Origin: Ectobacillus ponti
GTDB lineage: Bacteria > Bacillota > Bacilli > Bacillales > Bacillaceae_G
Assembly: GCF_024294785.1 (NCBI RefSeq)
Contig: NZ_JANCLT010000004.1
Span: 193,843-257,842 of the forward strand
DNA length: 64,000 bases
Reading direction: 5' to 3'
Numbering within the stretch: the first letter of the stretch is position 1; every line of letters begins with the position of its first letter. This document shows positions 33,330 to 42,288 of the stretch, in pieces. The notes below the pieces were generated by a model. It was given only the letters and a program-made list of their open reading frames with translations, ran no database searches and was not told the DNA's origin. Both the position numbers and the translations under genes were made by a program.

Positions 33330-34078
33330 AAAAACAACACATTGCCTTGTTTGCAGTTTTGTTCGCGTTTTTCGTTTCCTTTGCTTTTATGCCGCATGCG
33401 TATGCGGCGGCAAAAGAAACGAAGGCTCTCTTCGACCTATCTGGCAAGGGCTCTATGAACGAGAGCGTGCAGCTGTTCCTAATGGTCACGCTGCTGTCGC
33501 TTTCTTCCTCAATTGTCCTGATGTTTACACAGTTCACGTACTTCGTGATTGTGCTTGGCATGACGCGCCAAGGTCTTGGGGTGACAAACCTGCCGCCGAA
33601 CCAGGTGCTCGTTGGTCTTGCATTGTTCCTGGCACTGTTTACGATGCAGCCGGTCATTTCGGACTTGAAAACGGATGTTTGGGACCCGATGCAGGCTGGC
33701 AAGCTGCAGGCTACGGATATCGTGGAGCGGAGCGCCCCAATTTTGAAGGAATATATGGCCAAGCACACGTATGAGCATGATTTGAAGATGATGCTGAAGG
33801 TGCGTGATGAAGAGGTGCCGAATAAGCCGGAGAAGGTGTCCATGCTGACCATGGTGCCGGCCTTCACACTGACGCAGATTCAAAAAGGAATTTTGACGGG
33901 GATGTTTATTTACCTGGCCTTCGTCTTTATTGACTTGATTGTCAGCACATTCTTGATGTATCTGGGGATGATGATGCTGCCGCCAATGGTGATTAGCTTA
34001 CCCTTTAAAATCCTAATATTTGTATATATAGGTGGATACACGAAGATTGTTGATATTATGTTCAAAACGGTATCATAA
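33326..34078 (+). CDS. fliP: Flagellar export gate protein FliP
   Basis: This 250-residue protein has a cleavable-looking N-terminal signal (IALFAVLFAFFVSFAFMPHAYA) and the FliP membrane core. The core includes LMVTLLSLSSSIVLMFTQFTYFVIVLGMTRQGLGVTNLPPNQVLVGLALFLALFTMQPVI, a cytosolic or periplasmic loop, and a conserved C-terminal pair of helices (MYLGMMMLPPMVISLPFKILIFVYIGGYTKI). It forms the export channel with FliQ and FliR. Confidence 0.96.
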   Translation: MKKQHIALFAVLFAFFVSFAFMPHAYAAAKETKALFDLSGKGSMNESVQLFLMVTLLSLSSSIVLMFTQFTYFVIVLGMTRQGLGVTNLPPNQVLVGLALFLALFTMQPVISDLKTDVWDPMQAGKLQATDIVERSAPILKEYMAKHTYEHDLKMMLKVRDEEVPNKPEKVSMLTMVPAFTLTQIQKGILTGMFIYLAFVFIDLIVSTFLMYLGMMMLPPMVISLPFKILIFVYIGGYTKIVDIMFKTVS

Positions 34079-34079
34079 G

Positions 34080-34101
34080 AAGCGGTTACAGCCGCTTTTT
34101 C
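34080..34101 (+). terminator. Terminator-like hairpin between fliP and fliQ
   Basis: AAGCGG and CCGCTT flank a six-base loop and are followed by TTTTCTC. It begins two bases after the fliP stop, inside what should be one operon. Confidence 0.65.
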
Positions 34102-34136
34102 TCATAGATTCATACTTTCAGAAGGAAGGTGTCCGG

Positions 34137-34406
34137 GTGAATACAGCTCCGATTTTCGATATTTTTCAGTCCTTCATGTATAAAAGCTTTGAAGTGCTGC
34201 TTCCCGTTGCGGCAGTCAGTACGGTCGTTGTTGTCATTATCGCCGTCATTATGGCCATGATGCAGATTCAAGAGCAAACGCTGACCTTCTTTCCGAAGAT
34301 GGCAAGTGTCATTATTGTCTTGGTCGCGCTTGGTCCATGGATGTTCGGTGAACTGACAAGCATCATTACGCATATGTTTGACAAAATTCCAGATATGCTG
34401 CGTTAA
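34137..34406 (+). CDS. fliQ: Flagellar export gate protein FliQ
   Basis: This 89-residue protein has two membrane helices (FEVLLPVAAVSTVVVVIIAVIMAMMQIQEQTLTFFPKMASVIIVLVALGPWMFGELTSIITHMFDKIPDML). The QIQEQTL turn is the FliQ signature. The start is the GTG at 34137 behind GAAGGAAGGTG; the frame upstream has no gene-like sequence. Confidence 0.94.
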   Translation: MNTAPIFDIFQSFMYKSFEVLLPVAAVSTVVVVIIAVIMAMMQIQEQTLTFFPKMASVIIVLVALGPWMFGELTSIITHMFDKIPDMLR

Positions 34407-34432
34407 GCAGCTGAACAAGGAGGCTATGTGGC

Positions 34433-35194
34433 ATGAATATGGAGCTGTTAACTGCAATGTTTCTCGCTTTTTGCCGCATCGGCTCGTTCCTGTTCTTTCT
34501 GCCTGTTTTCTCAAGCCGGGCGCTTCCGGCAATGGCAAAGATGGTATTCGGCCTGGCTTTAGCTGCCTCAGTGGCAGACCGCATTCCTCTTGAAAAGATT
34601 GATGGTGTGCCTGCCCTGTTCGCCTATGCAGCCACGCAAATCATCATCGGGATCGCTTTGGCCAAAATTGTTGAACTGTTCATGAGCATTCCAAAAATGG
34701 CCGGCAACCTGATTGATATGGATATGGGTTTGGCCCAGGTTACGCTGTTTGATTATAATGCCGGGTCCCAGGCAACCGCTTTGGCAATCCTGTTGGACAT
34801 TTTCTTTGTGATTGTGTTTATTTCACTGGGCGGCATTGATTATCTTGTCCTGGCGATTATGAAATCCTTTCAGTATACCGAGACAGCGGCAGCCCTGCTT
34901 CATACCGACTTCCTAAAGATGGTGCTGTCGACCTTGCTGTTTGCCATGACATCGGCTGTAGAGATTGCACTGCCAATTATGGGCAGTCTGTTCATCATAA
35001 ATTTTGTCATGCTGATTATCGGTAAGAGTGCACCGCAACTGAACATCTTTGCCAATGCGGCGATGGTGAAGCTGACGGTCGGGATTTTGATTATGGGTGC
35101 CAGTGTGCCGATGCTCGGATTTGTGTTTAAAAACTTGACTGCCAGATTGCTGGAGGAGTACACGAATGTATTTAACTTTTTCCTGACGAAATAA
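34433..35194 (+). CDS. fliR: Flagellar export gate protein FliR
   Basis: This 253-residue protein has about six membrane helices and FliR motifs (FCRIGSFLFFLPVFSSRALPAMAKMVFGLALA, GNLIDMDMGLAQVTLFD, and a C-terminal VGILIMGASVPMLGFVF). The ATG at 34433 follows AAGGAGG. Confidence 0.95.
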   Translation: MNMELLTAMFLAFCRIGSFLFFLPVFSSRALPAMAKMVFGLALAASVADRIPLEKIDGVPALFAYAATQIIIGIALAKIVELFMSIPKMAGNLIDMDMGLAQVTLFDYNAGSQATALAILLDIFFVIVFISLGGIDYLVLAIMKSFQYTETAAALLHTDFLKMVLSTLLFAMTSAVEIALPIMGSLFIINFVMLIIGKSAPQLNIFANAAMVKLTVGILIMGASVPMLGFVFKNLTARLLEEYTNVFNFFLTK

Positions 35195-35232
35195 TCGTCA
35201 GTATGATTTGAAAGGGCAAGGGGGGAGACAGT

Positions 35233-36279
35233 GTGGCAAAGGATAACCGTACCGAAAAAGCGACCCCGCAGAAGCTGAAGAAGGCGCGGGAGGAAGGGAA
35301 TATTGCGCGAAGCCAGGATTTGAACAACTTATTTTCCTTGGTGGCGCTCGCAGTGTTTTTGTACGTGTTCGGCACGAAAATGGGCGGAGAGGTCCCGAAA
35401 GCAGTCAGCACACTGCTCGACCAAATTAATGGCTCCACAGACCCGAAGCAGTATTTGCAGCTGATGGGCTCCTTGCTTTTCCGAATCGTACTGCCGATTT
35501 TGCTGCTGGTCACAGGCTTGCATCTGGTCAACTATGTACTGCAGGTCCGTTTCTTGTTTGTGCCAAAGCTGATTATGCCGAAGCCTTCGCGTTTGAACCC
35601 AAAAGGGTATTTCTCCCGTTTGTTCGGCCGCAAGGGCCTGATTCAGGTGGGGAAGTCGCTGCTGTATACCGTTCTGATCGGCTATGTCGGTTATGTTGTT
35701 GTAAAAAAAGGAATTGCTCATTTCGTGGGCGCCATCGGCCAAAGCTGGTCGGCAACATTGCTGCAAACCTTGAGCGAGTTGAAGTCTGTGTTTCTTGTGC
35801 TGCTTTTGCTGACAGCCGTTCTGGCAATCGGCGACTACATCTATCAAAAGTGGGAGCACGGTGAGGACTTGAAGATGAAGAAGGAAGAGGTAAAGCAGGA
35901 GCACAAGGATAACGAAGGAAATCCAGAGGTTAAGCATCAGCAAAAGAGCTTCATGCATGCCATCATTCAGGGAGCCGTGGCCAAGAAGATGGAGGATGCC
36001 ACCTTTATTGTGAACAATCCGACACATATCTCTGTGGCGCTGCGCTACCGCAAGAATGTGGATGCCGCCCCGGTGCTGCTTGCCAAGGGGGAGGATGAGC
36101 TTGCCATGTATATGCGGCAGCTGGCAAAAGAGAATAAAATACCAATGGTCGCAAATAAGCCATTAGCTAGATCTGTATATTATAATGTAAATGAGGGCGA
36201 GATGATTCCCGAGGATTTATATGTCGCCGCCATTGAGGTTATGCGTTACTTAATTCAAACAAAACAATTAGAACTATAA
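35233..36279 (+). CDS. flhB: Flagellar export switch protein FlhB
   Basis: This 348-residue protein has four membrane helices and a cytoplasmic domain with the self-cleaving NPTH motif at residues 262-265 (VNNPTHISVALRY). The start is a GTG at 35233 behind GGGGGAGACA. The N-terminal KATPQKLKKAREEGNIARSQDL is typical. It changes export from rod and hook to filament substrates. Confidence 0.96.
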   Translation: MAKDNRTEKATPQKLKKAREEGNIARSQDLNNLFSLVALAVFLYVFGTKMGGEVPKAVSTLLDQINGSTDPKQYLQLMGSLLFRIVLPILLLVTGLHLVNYVLQVRFLFVPKLIMPKPSRLNPKGYFSRLFGRKGLIQVGKSLLYTVLIGYVGYVVVKKGIAHFVGAIGQSWSATLLQTLSELKSVFLVLLLLTAVLAIGDYIYQKWEHGEDLKMKKEEVKQEHKDNEGNPEVKHQQKSFMHAIIQGAVAKKMEDATFIVNNPTHISVALRYRKNVDAAPVLLAKGEDELAMYMRQLAKENKIPMVANKPLARSVYYNVNEGEMIPEDLYVAAIEVMRYLIQTKQLEL

Positions 36280-36303
36280 GAGAAATTGAAAGACTAGGAG
36301 GAG

Positions 36304-38373
36304 ATGGCTTTGCTTCGAGCAAGTTCCGCCAAGGCGTACGCATCCATTTTAGTGGCAGTGTCATTCGTAGTTGCTTTACTTGTGCCGCTGCCGCCGTTTG
36401 TGCTGGACATGACGCTTGTATTCATGCTCGGCTTGGCCGTGCTGATTTATATGCGCTCCACAAGCATTAAGGGCTGGGATGAGCTAAAGACCTTCCCGAC
36501 AATGCTGTTGTTAATCGGGATTTTCAGGGTTGCGCTGAACATTTCCACTACGCGCGCCATTTTGTCAACAGGCAATGCCGGACATGTCATCGAGGAGTTC
36601 GGCCAGTTCGTAATCGGCGGCAATATGCTGATTGGCGTTGTCATCTTCCTGGTGCTGATTGTGTTCCAGTTTATTATTGCCCACGGCGCCTCCCGTACAG
36701 CCGAGGTGGCGGCCCGCTTTACGCTGGACTCGCTTCCAGGGAAGCAGATGTCCATCGACGCGGATTTGAACCAGCGCATGATTACGGAAGAAGAGGCCAA
36801 GGAACGCCGTAAGAAGCTGAATATGGAGACAGACTTCTACGGGGCGATGGATGGTGCCGGCAAGTTCGTTAAGGGTGACGTTGTGTTTAGTATTGTCATT
36901 TTGTTTGTAAATATTATCTTCGGTCTGATTGTAGGGATGCTGCAGCAGGGCATGAGCTTTACAGATGCAGCCTACCACTTCACCAAGCTGACAATTGGTG
37001 ACGGCATCATTAACCAGATTGGTTCCTTGATGCTGGCGATTTCGACAGGCTTGATTGTGACGCGCGTATTTGACGGCTCTGAGGATAATCTGACGCAGGG
37101 CATTTTTAGAGAATTGATGGCACAGGAGATTATCGTATACGCGATGGGCGGTCTGTTCATTGCGATGGGTGTGTTCACGCCGCTGCCGATGTTTCCATTC
37201 CTATTGATTGGCGGCGCAGTCATCTACTTCGGCTACCGCAGCAAGAAGGAGCGCAAGAAGCAGCAGGAGCAGGAGCTGCAGCAGGAGATGGAAATGATTA
37301 AAAACGAGGGCGACACAAAGCAGGTTGAGGATTCCTTCGGTGTCTTCACTGACAAATATCCAATTATCGTGGAATTAGGATTAGATTTGGCTGCGCTTGT
37401 GAAACAGAAAATTAATGGTGAAACTGCGCGCGATAAGGTTATGCTAATGCGTAAGTCCATTATTAATGATTTGGGAATTAATGTACCCGGCATTAACTTT
37501 AAAGACAACACAAGCTTCCGTCCGCGCGGCAAGTATGTAATCACAATTAAGGGAGCAAAGGTGGCGGAGGGTGTGCTGAAATCCGGTCATCTGCTGGCGC
37601 TGAAAACGCCGCATGTGATGACAGATTTGGATGCAGAACCGACGAAGGATCCGGTATTTGGCGAGGACGGCTACTGGATTATGGAGCATATGGTGCAGGA
37701 TGCACAAATGAAAAACTATCAGGTGCTTGAGCCGCTCAGCATTTTAACAACGCACCTCGATGTTGTGATTCGCAAAAACATTCACGAGCTGATTCAGCGC
37801 CAGCACGTGAAAGATTTGATCACATCGCTTGAGAAGGACCATGAAGTGTTGCTTGAAGAGATTAAGAAGAAGGAAATTGACTTGTCTTTGATCCAAAATG
37901 TAGTCAAACAGCTGCTGAAGGAGGGCATTTCCATCCGGGAGCTGCCGACGATTATGGAGGCCATCATCGATGGCAAGGAGATTTATCAAAACCATGTGGA
38001 TGGGGTTACATCCTTTGTTCGTGAGTCTATTGCCAAGGTGATTTGTGAAAATGCCAAAAACTATGATGGCAAGGTATATGCTGCGTTGTTCCAGGACTCA
38101 CTGGAGCTGGAAACAGAGGTTGTAAATAATTCGTATCAGGGTTATGTGCTGAGCTGGGACTTGCAAACGGAAATGCGTGTCATGGAGCAGGTGCAGCACA
38201 TTCTGAAGAAAGCGCGTCTGACAGGCAAAGAGCCGGTGCTGCTTACAAGACGAAAGGACTTCCGCTTCGGGTTTGTCCGTACGCTGGAGCGTTACCAGCT
38301 TGATATGAAGGTGCTGACGGTGAGCGAGCTTTCTCCTGAGGTGATGGTGGAGCAAATTGCGGTTATAGAGTAA
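36304..38373 (+). CDS. flhA: Flagellar export protein FlhA
   Basis: This 689-residue protein has eight N-terminal membrane helices with the FHIPEP-type cytoplasmic loop (ARFTLDSLPGKQMSIDADLNQRMI, ERRKKLNMETDFYGAMDGAGKFVKGD). The large C-terminal cytoplasmic domain docks chaperone-substrate complexes. The ATG at 36304 follows TAGGAGGAG. All expected parts are present. Confidence 0.96.
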   Translation: MALLRASSAKAYASILVAVSFVVALLVPLPPFVLDMTLVFMLGLAVLIYMRSTSIKGWDELKTFPTMLLLIGIFRVALNISTTRAILSTGNAGHVIEEFGQFVIGGNMLIGVVIFLVLIVFQFIIAHGASRTAEVAARFTLDSLPGKQMSIDADLNQRMITEEEAKERRKKLNMETDFYGAMDGAGKFVKGDVVFSIVILFVNIIFGLIVGMLQQGMSFTDAAYHFTKLTIGDGIINQIGSLMLAISTGLIVTRVFDGSEDNLTQGIFRELMAQEIIVYAMGGLFIAMGVFTPLPMFPFLLIGGAVIYFGYRSKKERKKQQEQELQQEMEMIKNEGDTKQVEDSFGVFTDKYPIIVELGLDLAALVKQKINGETARDKVMLMRKSIINDLGINVPGINFKDNTSFRPRGKYVITIKGAKVAEGVLKSGHLLALKTPHVMTDLDAEPTKDPVFGEDGYWIMEHMVQDAQMKNYQVLEPLSILTTHLDVVIRKNIHELIQRQHVKDLITSLEKDHEVLLEEIKKKEIDLSLIQNVVKQLLKEGISIRELPTIMEAIIDGKEIYQNHVDGVTSFVRESIAKVICENAKNYDGKVYAALFQDSLELETEVVNNSYQGYVLSWDLQTEMRVMEQVQHILKKARLTGKEPVLLTRRKDFRFGFVRTLERYQLDMKVLTVSELSPEVMVEQIAVIE

Positions 38374-38399
38374 TGCGGCCGGTGAGGTGAGGCGAAGCG

Positions 38400-38942
38400 A
38401 TGAGTATTGAAACAAAGCTGGAGGTGCTCCAGGCGCCTTCCCGGGATGAATTGTACCGGGAGTTGTTTGAGCGGTTCGGAAGCCTGCAGTATCATATCAT
38501 TGATGAAAAGGTGAAGCGGAAGTTCCCGCTGTTTTGGCGAAAGCAGTATGAGTTGAAGGTGATGCTGGTGCTGCAGGTGCAGCAGCCTGCTCCGCAGCCG
38601 GATATCCCCGCAGCGGGAGCGGAAGAGACAGAGATTGCGGCTCCCCCGAAGGATGCGGTGCAGGCATTGCTGCGTAAGCTCGAGGACAGCCCGGCAGCGC
38701 GGCTGCCATCAAGGACTATGGGGCATGACGGCAGAAAGGCAGTCCTGCTGCAGCTGCTTGGCGATTCATTCACGGTTGTTCCTGCAAATGCACGCTCAGC
38801 AGCAGCTGTGCCGCAGCAGCAGGAGCTGCAGCAGCTGAAGGAAGCTATTGCGCTCATCCAGCAGAAGCTCGGCGAGCAGGAGCAGGCAACCTCGCCGCTG
38901 TTCTCTGATTTATTGTTCGGACAGACGGACCAAACGAAATAG
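38400..38942 (+). CDS. FlhF N-terminal (B) domain only; GTPase part absent
   Basis: This 180-residue protein lies directly after flhA, where flhF normally sits. Its first 60 residues resemble the FlhF B domain (QAPSRDELYRELFERFGSLQYHIIDEKVKRKFPLFWRKQYELKVMLVLQ). A Pro/Ala/Gln-rich stretch follows, and the protein ends with no P-loop, DTAG or other SRP-GTPase motif. B. subtilis FlhF has 366 residues. No remnant of the GTPase appears in the 46 bases before the next gene. It may be a shortened FlhF or an unrelated protein with a similar start. Confidence 0.65.
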   Translation: MSIETKLEVLQAPSRDELYRELFERFGSLQYHIIDEKVKRKFPLFWRKQYELKVMLVLQVQQPAPQPDIPAAGAEETEIAAPPKDAVQALLRKLEDSPAARLPSRTMGHDGRKAVLLQLLGDSFTVVPANARSAAAVPQQQELQQLKEAIALIQQKLGEQEQATSPLFSDLLFGQTDQTK

Positions 38943-38988
38943 AAGGGGGAGAAGAACACAGAGGCAATCTGCTTCTGGTTCGTTGCGA

Positions 38989-39765
38989 ATGAGTCAAGGA
39001 TTATATATCGGCTCCATGGGGATGATGACGTACATGCGGCGCTTGGATACGCATGCCAATAATATAGCCAATGCGCAGACAACGGGTTTTAAAGCTGATT
39101 TTCTGACAACAAAGCCGATTGCAAACCATACAATGTACCGTCAGGATGATGGTGGCCGTACAGGGATTGGCAATGAGGATTATGCTGTTATGTCGGCCAG
39201 GGTATACTCGAAGCTGCAGCCCGGGGCGATGCAAATTACGAACAGCCCAACCGACTTGATGCTCGAGGATGGGATGGAGGGGAATACATCCTTCTTCGTT
39301 GTCGAGCAAAATGGCGAGTCGATGCTGACAAGAAATGGCCATTTTGGAGTGAATGAGGAAGGGTACCTGAAGACAGAAACGGGGTCCTATGTGCTCGATG
39401 TCAATAACAATCATATTCAGGTGCCGTCCGGTACAAAAGTGGGTGTGACGGCAGAGGGGTATTTGTATGATGTAAATACAGGCAAAAACATTGCCCAGCT
39501 GCAGACAAGAAGTGTGAGTGCCGCTGCTTCTGACCAGCTGGTCAAGCATGAGAACGCCGGATTCACTTTGGATGGGATGCAAATCGGAAATCTCCCTTCC
39601 GGTACAGCGAAAGTGCATAACTATATGCTGGAGGCCTCCAATGTAGATATGACAAAGGAAATGGCGGAGGTTATGACAAACCAACGGAGCATCCAAGCTT
39701 CTCAGCGCATTATGACATCCTTTGATAAAATTTATGAAAAAGAAGCAAATGAACTTGTGAAATAG
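38989..39765 (+). CDS. flgG: FlgG-like flagellar rod protein
   Basis: This 258-residue distal-rod-type protein begins QGLYIGSMGMMTYMRRLDTHANNIANAQTTGFKADFL and ends with the axial helix EASNVDMTKEMAEVMTNQRSIQASQRIMTSFDKIYEKEAN. It is the only FlgG/FlgF-type gene in the window. The ATG at 38989 has no ribosome binding site at normal distance; AAGGGGGAG lies about 38 bases upstream. The start is fixed by the family N-terminus. Confidence 0.88.
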   Translation: MSQGLYIGSMGMMTYMRRLDTHANNIANAQTTGFKADFLTTKPIANHTMYRQDDGGRTGIGNEDYAVMSARVYSKLQPGAMQITNSPTDLMLEDGMEGNTSFFVVEQNGESMLTRNGHFGVNEEGYLKTETGSYVLDVNNNHIQVPSGTKVGVTAEGYLYDVNTGKNIAQLQTRSVSAAASDQLVKHENAGFTLDGMQIGNLPSGTAKVHNYMLEASNVDMTKEMAEVMTNQRSIQASQRIMTSFDKIYEKEANELVK

Positions 39766-39790
39766 CCTGCCGCTGCGGCAGGCTTTTTCT
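39764..39790 (+). terminator. Terminator at the end of the flagellar locus
   Basis: AGCCTGCC and GGCAGGCT form a perfect eight-base stem with a GCTGC loop and TTTTTCT. Confidence 0.9.
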
Positions 39791-39906
39791 ATTTGGGAAT
39801 ATAGCAGAGAAGGATGCCTATGGAGAAACACCGGACTCCTTCATTGTAAGGAAATGTGCGAACTATTATAATAAAGCAGACTATTATGAGAGAGGAGCGG
39901 ACGTAC

Positions 39907-42063
39907 GTGAAACTTGTCATTGCCGAGAAGCCGGACCAGGCCATGAAGCTGGCGGCGCCGTTTCGCCCGAAGAAGAAGGACGGTTATGCAGAGGTTGCCC
40001 CGAATGAATTATTCCCGGAGGGCGCTTACTTTACTTGGGCGGTCGGCCATATTTGCGAGCTGCTGCCGCCGGAGGAATATAACGAGTCATGGAAGCGCTG
40101 GACGCTGGGCACATTGCCCATGATTCCGGAGGCCTTTCAATATAAAGTGATGAAATCCAAATCAAAGCAGTTTTATATCATTAAGGATTTGCTGAAAAAG
40201 CCGGAGGTGAAGGAGATTATTCATGCCGGGGACGCCGGGCGGGAAGGTGAGCTGATCGTGCGCACTATTTTGCAGACAGCCCGGACCCGGAAACCGATGA
40301 AGCGTCTCTGGATTTCCTCTCTGACAGAAAAAGCAGTCCGGGACGGCTTTCGCAGCCTGCTGGCGGAAGAGGATACACGAAGCCTGTATCATGAAGCCTA
40401 CAGCCGTGCCTGCGCCGATTGGCTGGTGGGAATGAATGCATCCCGTGTATATACCATTCTGATGAAGCAAAAAGGAATTCAGGATGTTTTTTCTGCCGGG
40501 CGGGTGCAGACGCCTACATTGGCGCTTGTGGTGAAGCGGGAAAAGGAAATTGCCAGTTTTGTGTCAAAGCCGTTTTGGGAAGTGCTTGCCCTGTTTGACA
40601 TCAATGGCAAGCAGTATGAGGGGAAATGGCATAAGGATGAGGAATCGCGGCTCGATAACCCGGAGATGGCAGCAAAAATTGCGGCCTTCTGTCTTGGAAA
40701 GCCGGCTCAGGTGGCGGAAGCGGAGAAGGAGCGGAAGGAGTATCAGCCGCCCTATTTGTTTAATCTGTCTTCTCTCCAGGCAACAGCTAACCGTGCCTTT
40801 AAATTTTCACCGAAGAAAACGCTAGACTTGGCCCAAAGCTTATACACAAAGGGATATTTGTCCTATCCCAGATCGGATTCCTCCTTTGTGACAAAGGGAG
40901 AAGCGGCCGGTTTTCCAGATATCTTGCAGAAGCTGGCCAAGCAGGAGGCATATCAGGCATATTTCCCGACCCCGATTGCTTCCATTATGGATAACAAACG
41001 GTATGTGAACGAGAAGAAGGTGACAGACCACTATGCCATCATCCCGACAGAGCAGGTACCGAACGTGGACAAGCTGGGCGGTGATGAGCGGAAGCTGTAT
41101 GATTTGGTGGTAAAGCGTCTCATAGCCGCCTATTATGAAGCCGCCATCTTCGACTATACAACCATCACAACGCTGGTGGACGGCCGGGCTGTCTTCCTTT
41201 CAAAGGGAAAACAGCAGATCCGGGAGGGCTGGCGCAAGGTGCTGTTTCAGGAAACGGCACAGGATGAGGATGACGAGGCCTTGCTTCCCCCGCTGGAAAA
41301 AGGAGAAGAGGGCATAACGTTGGATGTGCGTGTAAAGGAAGGGAAAACACAGCCGCCAAAGCGCTATACAGAGGGGCAGCTCATTACAGTGATGAAAACA
41401 GCCGGCAAGGTGCTGGAGGATGAAGCGCTGGAGAAGGTGCTGAATAAGACAGAGGGGCTTGGCACAGAAGCTACGCGCGCCGGCATTATCACGATGCTGA
41501 AGGACCGAAAGTACATGGAAGTAAGGAACAACCAAGTGTATGCGACAGAAAAAGGCATCCTGCTGATTGATGCCATTGGGGAACACATTCTCGCTTCACC
41601 GGAAATGACTGCGCGCTGGGAGCAGCGTCTGGCGGAAATCGGACAAGGAAAGGCTGATCCGGATGCCTTCATGGAACAGGCGAAGAAGCTGGCGTCCAGA
41701 ATTGTGGAGAGTGCGCAGCAGGCAGCCGGGTCCTGGGATTTCACCGGTGTTGATACGGAGGCAATGAGCCAAAAACGGGAGAAAAAGGCAGCGGTGCCGG
41801 TGGGGATTTGCAAAAAATGCGGCGGGCAGGTTGTGGATAAAGGCACCTTCTATGGCTGTGCCAACTATAGCAAAACAAAGTGCAATTTTACATTTTCCAA
41901 GAAGATTCTAGGCAAGACTCTCTCGCAGGCAAATGCCAAAAAGCTGCTGAAGGAAGGGCGCACCGGCTTGATTAAGGGCTTTAAAAAGGGAGAGAAGACG
42001 TTTGATGCCGTACTTGTGTGGAGCGAGCAGGAGCAGCGTGTGAACTTCTCATTCGAGCAGTAG
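39907..42063 (+). CDS. topB: DNA topoisomerase III
   Basis: This 718-residue type IA topoisomerase has an N-terminal TOPRIM domain (KLVIAEKPDQAMKLAAPF, HAGDAGREGELIVR). The active-site region contains the catalytic tyrosine in GYLSYPRSDS, preceded by SAGRVQTPTLALVV. A C-terminal zinc-finger-like module (CKKCGGQVVDKGTFYGCANYSKTKC) follows. The GTG at 39907 follows GAGAGGAGCGG; the ATG at 39886 lacks a ribosome binding site. It resolves recombination and replication intermediates. Confidence 0.95.
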   Translation: MKLVIAEKPDQAMKLAAPFRPKKKDGYAEVAPNELFPEGAYFTWAVGHICELLPPEEYNESWKRWTLGTLPMIPEAFQYKVMKSKSKQFYIIKDLLKKPEVKEIIHAGDAGREGELIVRTILQTARTRKPMKRLWISSLTEKAVRDGFRSLLAEEDTRSLYHEAYSRACADWLVGMNASRVYTILMKQKGIQDVFSAGRVQTPTLALVVKREKEIASFVSKPFWEVLALFDINGKQYEGKWHKDEESRLDNPEMAAKIAAFCLGKPAQVAEAEKERKEYQPPYLFNLSSLQATANRAFKFSPKKTLDLAQSLYTKGYLSYPRSDSSFVTKGEAAGFPDILQKLAKQEAYQAYFPTPIASIMDNKRYVNEKKVTDHYAIIPTEQVPNVDKLGGDERKLYDLVVKRLIAAYYEAAIFDYTTITTLVDGRAVFLSKGKQQIREGWRKVLFQETAQDEDDEALLPPLEKGEEGITLDVRVKEGKTQPPKRYTEGQLITVMKTAGKVLEDEALEKVLNKTEGLGTEATRAGIITMLKDRKYMEVRNNQVYATEKGILLIDAIGEHILASPEMTARWEQRLAEIGQGKADPDAFMEQAKKLASRIVESAQQAAGSWDFTGVDTEAMSQKREKKAAVPVGICKKCGGQVVDKGTFYGCANYSKTKCNFTFSKKILGKTLSQANAKKLLKEGRTGLIKGFKKGEKTFDAVLVWSEQEQRVNFSFEQ

Positions 42064-42152
42064 GAAGCGCATGTTTGAAGAGAAATATTTGCGGCTTCCG
42101 CAAACTGCAACAAAGCTGAAATTACCTTTGTGCTTTCCATTATGATGAGATT

Positions 42153-42193
42153 GAGGGGATGTTGTATACGTATACGTACATAACATCCTCTTC
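42153..42193. repeat. Inverted repeat around a GTATAC core
   Basis: GGATGTT and AACATCC flank GTATACGTATACGTAC, itself self-complementary, with partly matched purine/pyrimidine ends. No T-run follows. It could be an operator or a weak terminator between topB and pgmB. Confidence 0.45.
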
Positions 42194-42288
42194 ATCTGTA
42201 TATCGTATGGAAAGGTTTCCGTTTCCTTTGCGCCTAAAAAATGGTAGCATAGTAGGGTGACTGAAATGCATGTGAAAGGAAGATATGT

